In this document: piece after piece, positions 11,901 through 22,300 of the stretch | Numbering within the stretch: the stretch's first letter is position 1 | How the letters are laid out: every line of letters begins with the position of its first letter | NCBI GenBank assembly: GCA_035578905.1 | Contig: JAQJVL010002647.1 | Coordinates: 23,926 to 87,925, forward strand | Length of the DNA stretch: 64,000 bases | Direction: 5' to 3' | DNA from: Stictocephala bisonia | Lineage: Eukaryota > Arthropoda > Insecta > Hemiptera > Membracidae | Notes under the pieces: model-generated | Seen by the model: the letters and a program-made list of their open reading frames with translations, nothing else | What the model was told of the DNA's origin: nothing | Databases searched by the model: none | Program-made: the position numbers and the translations under genes

Positions 11901-12417
11901 ACATAAGAAATGTAATACCGAGCACTAGAATAAGTGAAAAAAACAATTTCTTAGAAAAAATAAAATGTTTGTCTGTCTTGTTCATCAAAACTAGGTTAGA
12001 ATTTGCTAGGTTAGAATTTGCAATGTGAACATGCTAGACTCCTGGACAAGTCCGCTATTATTTTCAATGAATAGTTCATTCCTGGTTAATAAAATGCCAT
12101 TTTTCTCACCGAAAATAGAAAACTCATATATTATTCCATAGGAATCAAATGAATCAACATTCACAATTGCAAATAAAATAACTTTCAGAAAACTTTTTCG
12201 AGAGCTAACATGAACTAGGTTGAATTCACTGTAGTGTCAACAAAGTACTAGCGATATCTGTGGCTATAATGTGAACTAAGGCACAAAGCCATGTGATCAT
12301 GTTTAGAAAACAGGACGTGAGAGTCCCGCCAGGGTTTGATAGCTCTATTACATTGCTATGTTTTTATATTGAAGCTGAAAATGCTGGGACGCATGAGTCC
12401 CGTCAGGCTGCAAAGAG
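8951..12417 (-). mobile_element. piggyBac-1 DNA transposon
   Basis: The ends are CCCTTTGTAGCCT at 8951 and, inverted, CTCTTTGCAGCCTGACGGG at 12417. TTAA lies on each side (8947-8950 and 12418-12421), the exact piggyBac target site. A GGGACTCATGCGTCCCG-type palindromic motif occurs near both ends (about 9085-9105 and 12385-12404). The element carries a spliced minus-strand transposase with two frameshifts. Confidence 0.9.
9474..11734 (-). pseudogene. piggyBac-1 transposase, spliced, two frameshifts
   Basis: piggyBac (DDE_Tnp_1_7) transposase. The start is ATG at 11734 (MPQILSEEV). Exon 1 (11734-11524) encodes an acidic N-terminus and ends at G|gtaaga. A second exon at about 11206-11048 encodes the Lys-rich linker (KTKKIKQTEPNRRWKKK). 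A third starts after ctttacag at about 10936. The catalytic core is present: SVDESIILFKGRN (first Asp), VCFDNYFSSVG (second) and MGGVDQADRYR (third). The C-terminus has a zinc ribbon (CEMCSMKG, CSLCKVHLCC). There are two one-base frameshifts, one near 10615 and one in the poly-A/T run near 10000, where the frame must switch before NVPCPTVVSDYN. Otherwise the gene looks young. Confidence 0.85.
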
Positions 12418-13354
12418 TTAAAAGCCTCCTTTTCACTCTCTTCTTTTTAGTTCCATCTTCAGCCTCCTTGTCTGCCTTGAGAATTCTCTCCCGGTCGATT
12501 AACTTAAGGCCTTCAATTGTAAATTTACCTGGTTTCACTCCAGCTCTATGTAATACATTGGCTTTAATCAATGAACCCTCATTAAAAGATATTACAGCAT
12601 CAGTAACTCCTAGTGTCAAAGTTTGAAGTCCTACAAAACCACTCTTATGTATTCTCTGCCAAATACAGCTATTAAAACTCTCGTTTGGGTTTTGAGTTTT
12701 CCCATGCAGGCAGCGTTTGAGTAGATCTTCTTTTGTAAGGTCTTGATACACAGGCTTTATAGCTGTAATGATAGCCTCAGGTATGGAGTTCTTGTGATGA
12801 TATTGCGCATTTTCTGCTACAGCCTTATTGAATTTACACCAAGAACCTGGTTTGGCAGGGCATAAAGAATGCTGATGCTTTTCGTCCGTTGACAGCTTGT
12901 GAAATATGTAGCAAAATTTGATGACATTGCATACTTTACTAATTTTTTTCTCCTATTTACAGGTATAATTCGTATATATATATATATTTTCTTAAACTAG
13001 AAGAGTAGGAGATTATTTTACAACAATAAAAAAAATTCAATTTTTTTAAGGTTTAAGTGCTACTCTCCCCTTAAGACGATCTCAAAAGTCTTGCCATAGT
13101 TGTACAACAACTGTCAGTAGTATTGTTATCATTATGCTTAAATTTAGTTATCAAGTTACATTTGTCACAGTTAACTAAACCAGAACTTTGTTAGTTATTT
13201 AATATGTCATATCAAATAAATAACTCTGAATTTTATGAACTTAAACTTAATAAGGAACACAGAGATATGGGAATGTAGGATTGTTCTGGGTAAACCATTG
13301 TATGTCATATGTAAAATATATGACTATTGAATTGGTCTACTCGAGATAACTTAC

Positions 13355-13541
13355 ATTTGCAGAGTGAAACCAACATCCAACGATCTGGCTCTCAGGGAAA
13401 GAAAGGTGTAATGTCTGCTGCAGACTTCTTTCAAAATCTGTTATTATAAGTCTCGGTTGGAGTTACAGAGCCAACTCAGTAGAGAGTTTTAGAAAATCAA
13501 ACAGCTTTTGGTAAGCCACCAGATGTTTAGAGTCCATTAGC
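13355..13541 (-). pseudogene. MULE-type transposase exon
   Basis: Between the acceptor gtttcag (13544-13542) and the donor gtaagtta (from 13354), the minus strand reads LMDSKHLVAYQKLFDFLKL, then IITDFERSLQQTLHL and IVGCWFHSAN. This is the MULE transposase core with its DFE and C-x2-H motifs. One in-frame TAA breaks it between the two halves. Other exons were not found, so I treat it as a fragment of a spliced MULE or a gene derived from one. Confidence 0.6.
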
Positions 13542-13545
13542 CTGA

Positions 13546-14198
13546 AACATACATTTATGACTATAATTAATTTAACTAATATATTTCTAAAATAATATGA
13601 GCGGTATTGTAACTATATAATAATAAAAACTTACACAGAAAATATTTAACTTTTTAAATCTATTTTAAAAGTTTTCTACGTAAATAATAAACATTTATTT
13701 TATTCTCTATTAAAATAAGATTTTAAATAAAAATCTATATACTGGTCGTCCTTTAAAACACTCTACAAGACCATACATTATTATTCCCCAACACAAAATC
13801 TTAAAAACATCATTGGTAGTGGATTAGCACAACCAGCAAACTTCTTGGAATATTATAAAAATAGTGAATTATAAAAAAAACTGCAATGAACGATATTAAA
13901 AAAGTATTTTGTTATTATTTACTTTTTTACTGCCTATAAGGAAATAAATTTGGCAAGTAAGCCAATTTTTTAGCAAGATAGTTTAGTAATGAATTGCTTA
14001 TTTAATAAACTGCTTTGTATCTGGTGTTACATTTTTTACTTTTCTTGAAGAGGCATTGTTTACAAAAGTTTTTATCTGTGCAACTGATCTACTTTTTAAA
14101 GCATTTGAATTTTTGATTTTATGTTTTGAAATATCACCACTAGAAGGGCAGATTCCTTTGAGAATAGCTTTTCCAAAATTCTCAAAAACAGTTTTTTT
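13546..14198. other. AT-rich stretch, no gene seen
   Basis: No supported ORF, terminal repeat or RNA gene. Short AT-rich words dominate. Confidence 0.6.
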
Positions 14199-16042
14199 TC
14201 AGCATCTGTCCATTTTATTCTCTTGATTTATTGTGGTCGGTTCTGTATTATTTGGATTTTCTCTTTCTTCCTCATATATATCAAACAACTCATCATTTTC
14301 CACACTGCTTTTATTTGTCTCAGAAACTGTCATTTTATGTAGCACAGGACAAACTATCAGTTTTTTAGTGACGCTTGTCGGCAAGTCGTAATTTTTTTTA
14401 TGTACATGCAAAGTGTGACCTAGTATTGTCGCTAGGTGGTCGTGATACAGTAGATGATTTTAGTGGAGTTTGGAAAAAGTCGCTGCTTGATGCCTCAAAC
14501 CATTACCAGATAGATCATTAGGTCTAGTTAATTTCGTATTCTTTTTTACTCTTTCCAAACTCTGACATGGATCCAATTTTCTGTTAAATGAGTAGACAAA
14601 CAGGTTACTACTGGTTATACCTACGTCTGATCTGTGAGCAATCAATGTGTCCATTGCTTTTTTCATGGCTTCTGTTAAAATTGTCGGTACATTTTCAAAT
14701 TTTTTACCTGGTACAAAAAAATATGAAATTTTCTACACGTTTGAATGTCGTTCTCATGTAGAGGAGTATCTTTTGCCATTCATGCAAAGTCATGGTTGTC
14801 AACTAGTGTGTAGTTCTCTAGCGAACCTCTCATTAAATCGACAGGTCGCCGTCGAGCTAGACACACAATATGGGTCAACAGCATGTCAACTAGCAGGTCA
14901 TATGTACTAGTGTTACTGAGGTTGTTCGATAAATGACTAACGATGGAGTTGTTCTTCGAAACAATATATGTGCACACAGTTTTTATGTCCTCTTCGAGAG
15001 CCATTTTTGGTACTTTTAATGATTTTGTTTTTCAACGATTTCAATGAGTGGCGTCCTAACTGACTTGCCCAGTTGTCTTTAACAACGTGTATGAAATCGT
15101 TTAACATGTCTAATTTAGAACTGTCAATGTTTTTATAACAGTGGACCCTTTCAGTTATGTTCTTTCTATGCAATCTTAAGCAGTGCTGTAGAGGTTGAAG
15201 AAGTCTGTATGCCATGCCAGCAACCTTGACATTGCCACTGTCGTAGTCATAGCCATTTAAAATGTCTACAGCTTTGTCCAAATCCCCAAAATTAACTGGA
15301 TTGAAACTGTCTTTAAGTTATTTAATCTTGGGGTTAATTTTTCTTAATTCAATTAAAAGCCATATCCCGCATCTCTCTGGAGCAATAGTTCTTCTCACTC
15401 TCATGGCACCTTGATTTGTGAAAATCACTACTCATCTCCAAAATCAAACTATCACTTTTTACTATAGCTGAAATTTCATAATTGAACATATTGATCATAA
15501 TTTCATGCTGTAATTCCTTCATAATATTTTCTGTTTTTGGTATCATTGCCAAAGAGTGATGTTTTATGGCTTGAGTTTTTGGTCTAATGGGAGATTGTAA
15601 TGGTGATTACTCTCTAGTGATCCCTTTGCAAAAATGTTTTATGTGCGAGCACAACTGTTACGTTTGTACATCGCTTTACAATGTATAAACTCTACAGAAT
15701 CTAGATAACTATAGAGAACTACCAGTTTTGTTTTCTATCGAGTGTCTAAATTTTACAGGAATGTATCCTTGTTTTCCAGAATCATCTTTATTGGAAACTA
15801 TTCTAGAATTCTAGATAGAGGTCGATTCTTTCCTGAAACAATCAGTAACTTCCATTTTCTTTTTTCTTTTAGATCCACTACAGTTACTTCTATAGTTCTT
15901 AATGATTCACCTTCTTTTGTATTAGGATGTTTTCTTTCTATATGTCTACATACATTTGTTATAAGATCCTCACAGTACTTACAAAAGTTCTTCTTTCTTC
16001 CTGAAGAAGGCTATGCTATCTGCAACAGTTATTTTAATGATC
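14199..16042 (-). pseudogene. Decayed zinc-finger and tyrosine-recombinase-like gene
   Basis: Minus-strand pieces fall in the order of an insect transposon-derived gene family with a C2H2 finger followed by a phage-integrase-like domain. Near 15990-15850 is a finger-like block (FCKYCEDL, then CRHIERKHPN). Near 15552-15349 and 15281-14937 is the helical middle (DKAVDILNGYDYDSG; VKDNWASQLGRHSLKSLKNK). Near 14666-14460 is the start of the recombinase domain (HRSDVGITSSNLFVYSF, then GNGLRHQAATFSKLH), where LRHQAAT corresponds to a catalytic Arg-containing helix. The later His/Arg/Tyr box is not recognisable. Stops and shifts are frequent. The upstream end is cut exactly at the TTAA of piggyBac-2 (16043-16046). 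Crypton ancestry is my inference. Confidence 0.5.
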
Positions 16043-16046
16043 TTAA

Positions 16047-18249
16047 CACGTTCACTGCTGAACCAATAATGCTAAAACTATACCCACATGCTAAAAATTT
16101 TTATTTCATAAAAACTTACCTTTATATAAGTATCTTCATGAATGACTATGGCTAGATTGATCCAAGAAGTGGAAGTCATAAAATCAGCTGTTTTTTATTA
16201 TGGGTCGGTACTGACCCATCAGCATCCCGGGCACGACACCTATATCCTAACTTCACTAATAATTAGTTTTTTATCCTAAGGCTAATAGTTTTTAAGAAAC
16301 TGACTTATTTGTTAAGATATAAAGTATAAAAAAAAAGATTATTTACAACTCCAACCACCCTAACCTTTGTCAAAGTTTGTTTCTAAGCGTGATATTTTTC
16401 GTAGCATTCTACAGGGCATAAGGCAGGTTTTCCAGGACACTGAGCGCAGATATAAAAGGTTTTTTTGTTCCTACCTTCTCTGTAACATACCCTACATCGT
16501 TTTCTTCCACTTGAAGTTTTTTTATTTTTTGCATCCATTTTAGATAGCACATGTTCTGTGTTGCAGCGTCTAGGGCGCTTGGCTGCCGTATCTAGTGGTG
16601 GAGGCAACAGTGAGGCTATGACACTCAGCCTGAAGTCATAAAGCAATAGTCTGTTCTCCAGGTTTGCAAAATTATATAATTTGAATGAATTGACAAGCAT
16701 CATTTGCTTGACATGGACAAAAACCTATTGTACCAGCGAAGACATTTATGATCACAAGGGTAGTATGACATAAGTTGGTCACTTCTGTCTACCCCCTTCA
16801 TCTTAGCATTATAATGTATTATTGGCACAGGTTTTTGTCTTATTTGGTTTCGTTTATTAATACTTTCACCCATATCATTTTCAAATTCAGTCGAAATATA
16901 GAGCACTTGGCGCATATCTCGCCACTTCCCAATCATAACGACCTCTGAGTATCTGCCAATTAGTTCACCTTTCTGTAGCTTTGCAGTTTTTACATGTAAT
17001 GGTAGGTGTTTCCTATCAATTCGCAGAGTCCCAGTACAGTAAGTATCTCTACGCAACAACTCTGAAGCTAGTGGGAAGGAGTTATAGAAATTGTCCATGT
17101 AAAGGCTATGGCCTACATCCAACTTTCCACACATCAGTTGTCTCACTACTTTTGCAGCATGGCCCTTTCCCGACATTGGACTTCCCTGACCGGAATACAC
17201 AGCAAAGGCTAAAATAAGGCTGTCTGGTTCACATAACGAGTGTAATTTAATTCCATATTTATGGCGTTTGCCTTTTATGTATTGGCGAAAGAGCAAACGC
17301 CCTCGCCACAAAATCATTCCTTCGTCGAGAGACAAGTCTTTACCCGGGTAATACACCCTAAGCATCTCGTTGTTGAACCACTCTGTGATTAGTCTAATTT
17401 TGAACAATCTATCGTCAGTTACTGCATTATTGTCAGAAAAATGAAGGCATCTTAGTATCAATAAGAACCGATCACTAGTCATTTGATTTCTGAATAGAGG
17501 AATGTCAAATAAGTAACTGGTTTTCCAGTAATCATTGATCCGGTTTACCCTTATTGTGCCTATATGAAACATGATACCTATAAATGTTTTGAATTCGGAA
17601 ATAGTCAATGGCTTCCAAAGGTTAATTCTCCATTTTGGAGAGAGAGAAGGGCCACAAAATACCTCAATTGCATATTTATTAGTCTCAGCTACAATCTTCT
17701 CAAGAACTGGTTCATCGTCAAAGATCAAAAGAAAATAGTCTATAGGCTTATTATCTCCAGGTTTGTCAACCAGTAACTTGTTTTCGCGCAAAAAAGGTAT
17801 TGTGCGTAGTCCTTGAGTATGTGTGGACCATGTAGGATCATAAACAATGTCATCCTCTTCAACATCGTCATCGTCGGATGACTCAACTTCCGCCTCTGTA
17901 CCACTTACGTCACTAACATTGTCATTTGCATCACTCAGATCGTCCCCACTGTCAATGTTTGGTGGCTGTTGTAGGTTATGTGATGAACTAGCCATGTTTC
18001 GAACACATATAACAATAGGAATACTATACAGATAATACTAAATATATATTGTAACCAATAATTGGACTTAGTCACTAATAACCAATAACAAGGTAACAAT
18101 AAAAATTCCGATTACTGAACCACGCTAATAGCAGCACTAGACACAAAAACAACATAAACATCCGCCCCGAACAACATATCATCCCACACTGAATAGTTTT
18201 TTGCTGCGTGGGGGGAAGGGTCGGCACCGACCCACCCGCACGGAACGTG
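16047..18249 (-). mobile_element. piggyBac-2 DNA transposon
   Basis: The left end is CACGTTCACTGC and the right end is, inverted, CACGTTCCGTGCGGGTGGG. TTAA flanks both sides (16043-16046 and 18250-18253). A GGGTCGGTACTGACCC-type palindrome near 16203 has a partner near 18222 (gggtcggcaccgaccc), again palindromes close to both ends. The element is 2203 bases with a single-exon minus-strand transposase. Confidence 0.9.
16383..17995 (-). pseudogene. piggyBac-2 transposase with a single frameshift
   Basis: Full-length piggyBac transposase from ATG at 17995. The N-terminus is acidic (ESSDDDDVEEDD). The core carries the three catalytic Asp motifs: KDLSLDEGMILWRGR, LYMDNFYNSFP and MKGVDRSDQLMSYY. 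The C-terminus has the Cys-rich ribbon (CRVCYREG, CAQCPGKPALCPVECYEKYH). The single break is a missing T in the run near 16722: frame 1 stops shortly after RWYNRFLS, while the second frame carries VHVKQMMLVNSFKLYN onward to the stop at 16383. All catalytic residues precede the break, so only the C-terminal tail and zinc ribbon are lost in the frame-1 product. Confidence 0.9.
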
Positions 18250-18253
18250 TTAA

Positions 18254-18949
18254 ACAAGGATAAGATGACTATTTCAGTTAAAAACCCTTATATTCATTTG
18301 GTTATATTGTCTTATAAATTATTATAAATAAACATAATCAAGCAAACCACATTAATTAATATATTTTTCATCGCCCTTATTATTCACCCTCTATTGTTGT
18401 TAGTTTAAGTTGAGCTTTTTATTTTTTTTTCACTTGGCACTAATGAAACACAACCACTTTTTAAAATAAGTTATTACTACAAGTTTTAAGTTCCGATAGA
18501 TAACTAAAATGCCAAATTTTAACAATGTTTGATCTCAAAACTACTGTTAAAGTTCAAATTGCAAAAGTACTAAGGTATGAAAAAAAATCCTTAGTACTTT
18601 TCACACATAGCAACGATATTGTTGATATGTGGTAGTTTGGGCTGGTGTTCATAAATTGATTGGAGCAATTGTGTTTTCTTTAGGTTCTTCATGAATTTAA
18701 GTTGGTATATTCCATAATTATCAGTGTTTGTTTCAACCATAATGTACTGTTTTGAATAATTAATTTAATTTATTATCGAAGAAAATCAGAAGAACCTTAA
18801 TTTTAACCTAAAAATACAAATACTTTGATTCTAAAAATTTACTTACTTTGGTAATAATATTTGCTGAGAAGTGTTTCTATCTGTGACAGATGTCAACTAT
18901 GACTTTTGCAGAAGAATTTTAAATAGCTGATTTTTGACATTTCACTTTA
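18254..18949. other. Intergenic, no gene seen
   Basis: AT-rich sequence between piggyBac-2 and Harbinger-2. The only notable motif is a small hairpin near 18568-18600 (aagtactaagg mirrored by ccttagtactt). Confidence 0.6.
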
Positions 18950-19198
18950 TTAAGGTAGGTTTACACCTGACAGTAAATTTGCGACAGTAGTTGCGCAAGT
19001 AGATTCGTGCAGTGTAAACATTCCGATGCAATTTTTGCTGACAGTTGTCCGCAAGTCGCCCCGAGAGCTCTTGCGCGAGCTAGTGTTGCCAGTTGTTGCG
19101 ACAGTTTGAATAAAATCAGTTGACACCTGACAGCAGTCGAGGCAATTTCAACTTACGCAAGTGGTCCCACCTTTCCCGCGGCCAGTTGCTTTTCAACA

Positions 19199-22100
19199 AT
19201 GTCACGTAGTAGACGTGTTAAAACTGCAGCTGCTCTGTTGATTCTTGACCATTGGTTTAGAGTGCATAATCATAAAAAAAGGAAGCGGAGCGTCTGGGTT
19301 AAAGAATGGATTGAAAGGAGGCGGTATTTGGGTGCATTCACAACTCTAGTAAACGAGCTACGAATGGAAGATTCACAACAATTTAGGAATTTTATAAGGA
19401 TGTCTGCTGTTCAACTGGAGGATCTCCTACACACTGTTGGTCCTAAAATCCAAAAAAAGGACACCGTTTTGAGAGAATCAATTTCAGCAAGTCAGAGGCT
19501 GATCGTCACTCTACGCTTTCTCGCTTCTGGTTAGTATAATAGTAATAAGTATTCTAAAGTATAATATATAAGTATTCTTTTTTGGGAAAATGACAGACAT
19601 TCAATTATCTGTTTCTAAATTTTGGTAGCAGTACAAATATATGATAGGGTTTTATATGTGATTTTTAAATGAGTAATGCTAACCAAATAAACATGCCAAG
19701 TTTAGTAGACATACCAGTGTACACGAAATAAACAATGTTTATCTTTAATTATTTTAACCCTTTTATTGCCATAGGTTCCATTTGGAACCAGGTTTTTTGG
19801 GAATTTTTCCTGATCAATCTATGGAAAACACAGATAAACCACCTTTACAGATGGGTAAGGCAAGTGTTTTTGCTGGATTTTATATTTTTCTAGGCTGGTA
19901 GAACTGCAGGAGAATAATTAAGAAAACATCTGTTGTTGTCTCAGGCTTAGGTTGGTGTTGCTCATTTTGGTGATTTTCAAAGCTAAGTTTCATGGTTTTA
20001 TGTCCTTTAAATTAGAATAAAAACATTAATTTAATTTTTTAATTGTAGGGAAAACAAATTAAAAACCATGAAATATGTCTAATTCGGGCCCAAATGAAAT
20101 AAATTTTACAAAATCTTTTTTCAGCTACTTCATAATTTGGCCAGTAAAGGGTTAAAGGTATCTTTTTAACATTGTATGTGTCATTAATTTTAATATTAGG
20201 TAATGGTTCTTTTTAGGTGACTCCTATCATTCATTGATGTATTTATTCAGAAAACCCGCTTGTACTATAAGTATAATCATACCAGAAGTGTGTGCAGCAA
20301 TTAATGAAAGTTTCAAAGATTCGCTAATGAAGGTAAGACATTTTGTTAGCATTTGCATTTGTTAGCATTTGCAGATAAGTTACAAATTTGTTTAAAACCT
20401 AAAACAAATTTGTTCCTAAACATAATTTGAGAGTTTGTAGGTCACTAATTTGAACACAAAGTGTTATTTCAGATTATTTTTATTTATAGTACATATTAAG
20501 TACAAGTCACATTGATTGGTTATTGATTATTGATAAAGATTGTAGGAAATATCATTGTACCTACTTAATTGTAACAAAGAAGACTGTTGTCCCAATTGTT
20601 CCTGCTGCCCTGTTTGTTGTGTTTCTTGCGTATTGGAAGGTTGCATCTGCTGGAACTGCGCTGAAGAAGATGAAGAACCCTCACTGAAATGAGGAGAGGG
20701 GAAAGCCTGCAGTGGCCGTGGCTGACAAATGATATTTAAGGGCACCTCACGATTGTATACTGTACCAAGGGCTTCAGCTTCTCCTATGTTTGTAATTGCT
20801 TCCATAACAATTCATTTGAAAATGCGTTTGTTAGCTGGATGTTTAATCTGGCACAGTTCTGAGGCACAAAAGTCACCAAACACTTGTTCCTCATCATTAT
20901 TCTGATTGAGTTGGCTCATTGCCTGTTGAACATAGAGTGGCATTTCTTGAGAAGGTTTTAATTTTTTTTTCTTGCTTGGTGGGGGTTGCATATCTGCTTG
21001 CACTTCTTCTTGGATATCTGTAATAATTATTGAAGTTGATGATTCATCAATACTTTCATCTTCTGATCCGTCCCCTTCGGTGGATACATTGCTACTCTGC
21101 TTTGCCTTCATTGTCTGGAAAGTACAAAGGATCTTTAGTTCTTTTTACGTGAAAGGTTAAGGCGGCTAGAAACCCATGGCTGGAATGCCATGGTGCCTAT
21201 ATGCTCGCCATGTTACTTCTCGCGCAAACTGGAAGCGCAAGCCTCCACAGTCCACACGTTCCTAATTTGCGACCACGTCAATCGATAGAATCATGGTCAT
21301 ACGAAAAAGGAAAATAACTTCATAAAAGAACAAAAAATTGAGGTTCGGTCTTTAAAAAAGTCAAAAGGTTTTTTTTTAATTAATGGCTTTTATCTTCCCC
21401 CCATTCATTGCAATAAAACTGTCTTAATACTTTGTGTTACTATGTATCATGTGTAATTACGGTGTATTCTGATTCTAGATTCCTGGAAGCAAAGACGAGT
21501 GGGAAAAAATCGCAGAAGGATTTGATACCGATTGGAACTTTCCTAACTGTATCGGTGCACTCGATGGCAAACACATTGTAATGCAAGCACCTCCCAACAG
21601 CAGGAGTTTGTACTACAACTATAAAGGGACATACAGCATTGTCTTGCTCGCAATGGTGGACAGCCGATACCAGTTTACTTACATTGATGTTGGTTGCTGC
21701 GGAAGGATTTCCGATGGAGGAGTGTTTAACGATAGTTCCCTTAAAAAAGGCATTGTGTCGAAAGCTATTGAGCTACCAGATCGATCAGCATTACGAGGAA
21801 GGCAGCGTCCAATCCCCTATGTGATTATTGCTGATGATGCTTTTGCATTAAGCACCTTCCTGATGAAACCGTACCCATTCCGCAACCTACATGTAAAGCA
21901 ACGAGTATTTAACTACCGGCTATCTCGATGCAGAAGAATGGTTGAAAATGTGTTTGGGTTGGCTGCAAATAGATTTAGAGTCTTAAGAAAGCCTATGCTG
22001 TTACATCCTGAGAGAGTTAAGACAGTTGTGTTGGCAATATGCACGTTGCATAATTACCTGATGCAAGGAAAGGAGTCCATTAGAAGATATGCCCCCCTAG

Positions 22101-22300
22101 GTACGTTTGACATGGAAGACGCAGACACTGGTATTGTGACCGAAGGACACTGGTGTTCAGAAGGGGGTATGCCTGACGGGAACTTGGTTCCTTTACAAGC
22201 TACAAGAAGCAGAAATCGCCCAAAGGATGCAGAAGTAGTTCGTTCAGAGTTCACAGAGTACTTCTCATCCCCCCCCAGGAAAGGTTCACTGGCAATATAG
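19199..22300 (+). CDS. Harbinger-2 transposase, three exons, intact
   Basis: PIF/Harbinger DDE transposase. Exons are 19199-19529 (donor CTG|gttagt), 20217-20332 (acceptor tttttag, donor AAG|gtaaga) and 21479-22300 (acceptor ttctag). The phases agree (331 + 116 + 822 bases) and encode 422 residues with no stop or shift. The N-terminus is basic (KKRKRSVWVKEW) and carries the Harbinger helical motif LRFLASGDS spanning exons 1-2. Catalytic residues by motif are D178 (GALDGKH), D268 (ADDAF) and E305 (VENVFG), followed by NRFRVLRKP and the helix LAICTLHNYL. Intron 1 holds a MITE; intron 2 holds the antisense 3' exon of the MADF/BESS gene. With intact ends and target duplication, this copy could be active if transcribed and if a MADF/BESS partner is supplied in trans. 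Confidence 0.9.
19757..20153. mobile_element. piggyBac-type MITE in Harbinger-2 intron 1
   Basis: A 397-base element flanked by TTAA (19753-19756, 20154-20157). It begins CCCTTTTATTGCC and ends with the inverted counterpart of CCCTTTACTGGCC. Next to the left end is the palindrome GGTTCCATTTGGAACC. No ORF is present. It is distinct in sequence from the MITE at 6406-6871 but has the same plan: short terminal repeat, adjacent palindrome, TTAA. Confidence 0.82.

Larger units (their letters stand above)
8894..12951 (-). pseudogene. Kolobok-1 transposase C-terminus, interrupted by piggyBac-1
   Basis: The part right of piggyBac-1 (12951-12422) reads the family motifs CLHGKTQNPNESFNSCIW, GVTDAVISFNEG and a basic Lys/Arg tail. 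The frame runs into TTAA at 12418-12421. If the piggyBac and one TTAA are removed, the frame continues without shift from 8950 to a stop at 8894, ending in an acidic stretch and the C-terminus DYLPGGF. Kolobok-2 ends in YCAGGF, supporting this as the authentic end. The N-terminal and catalytic parts are deleted. The lesion is an insertion, not decay: the remaining coding sequence is open. Confidence 0.82.
8452..13070 (-). mobile_element. Kolobok-1 DNA transposon with TTAA target sites, split by piggyBac-1
   Basis: The left end GGGGAGATTAGCGCTTA (8452) and right end (reverse complement GGGGAGAGTAGCACTTAAAC, ending at 13070) form an imperfect terminal inverted repeat. TTAA flanks both sides (8448-8451, 13071-13074). 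The coding remnant is the transposase family that Pfam labels Mutator-like, but a TTAA duplication is the hallmark of Kolobok, not of Mutator (8-11 bases). Only the C-terminal coding part remains, so the copy was already internally deleted before piggyBac-1 landed in it. Confidence 0.75.

Noticed and set aside
8452..13070. Calling the element Mutator on the basis of the transposase label
   Set aside because: The TTAA duplication and GGGGA ends fit Kolobok; Mutator would give 8-11-base duplications.
15742..16155. 137-residue plus-strand ORF
   Set aside because: It is the antisense shadow of the zinc-finger part of the decayed recombinase gene and crosses the TTAA border of piggyBac-2.
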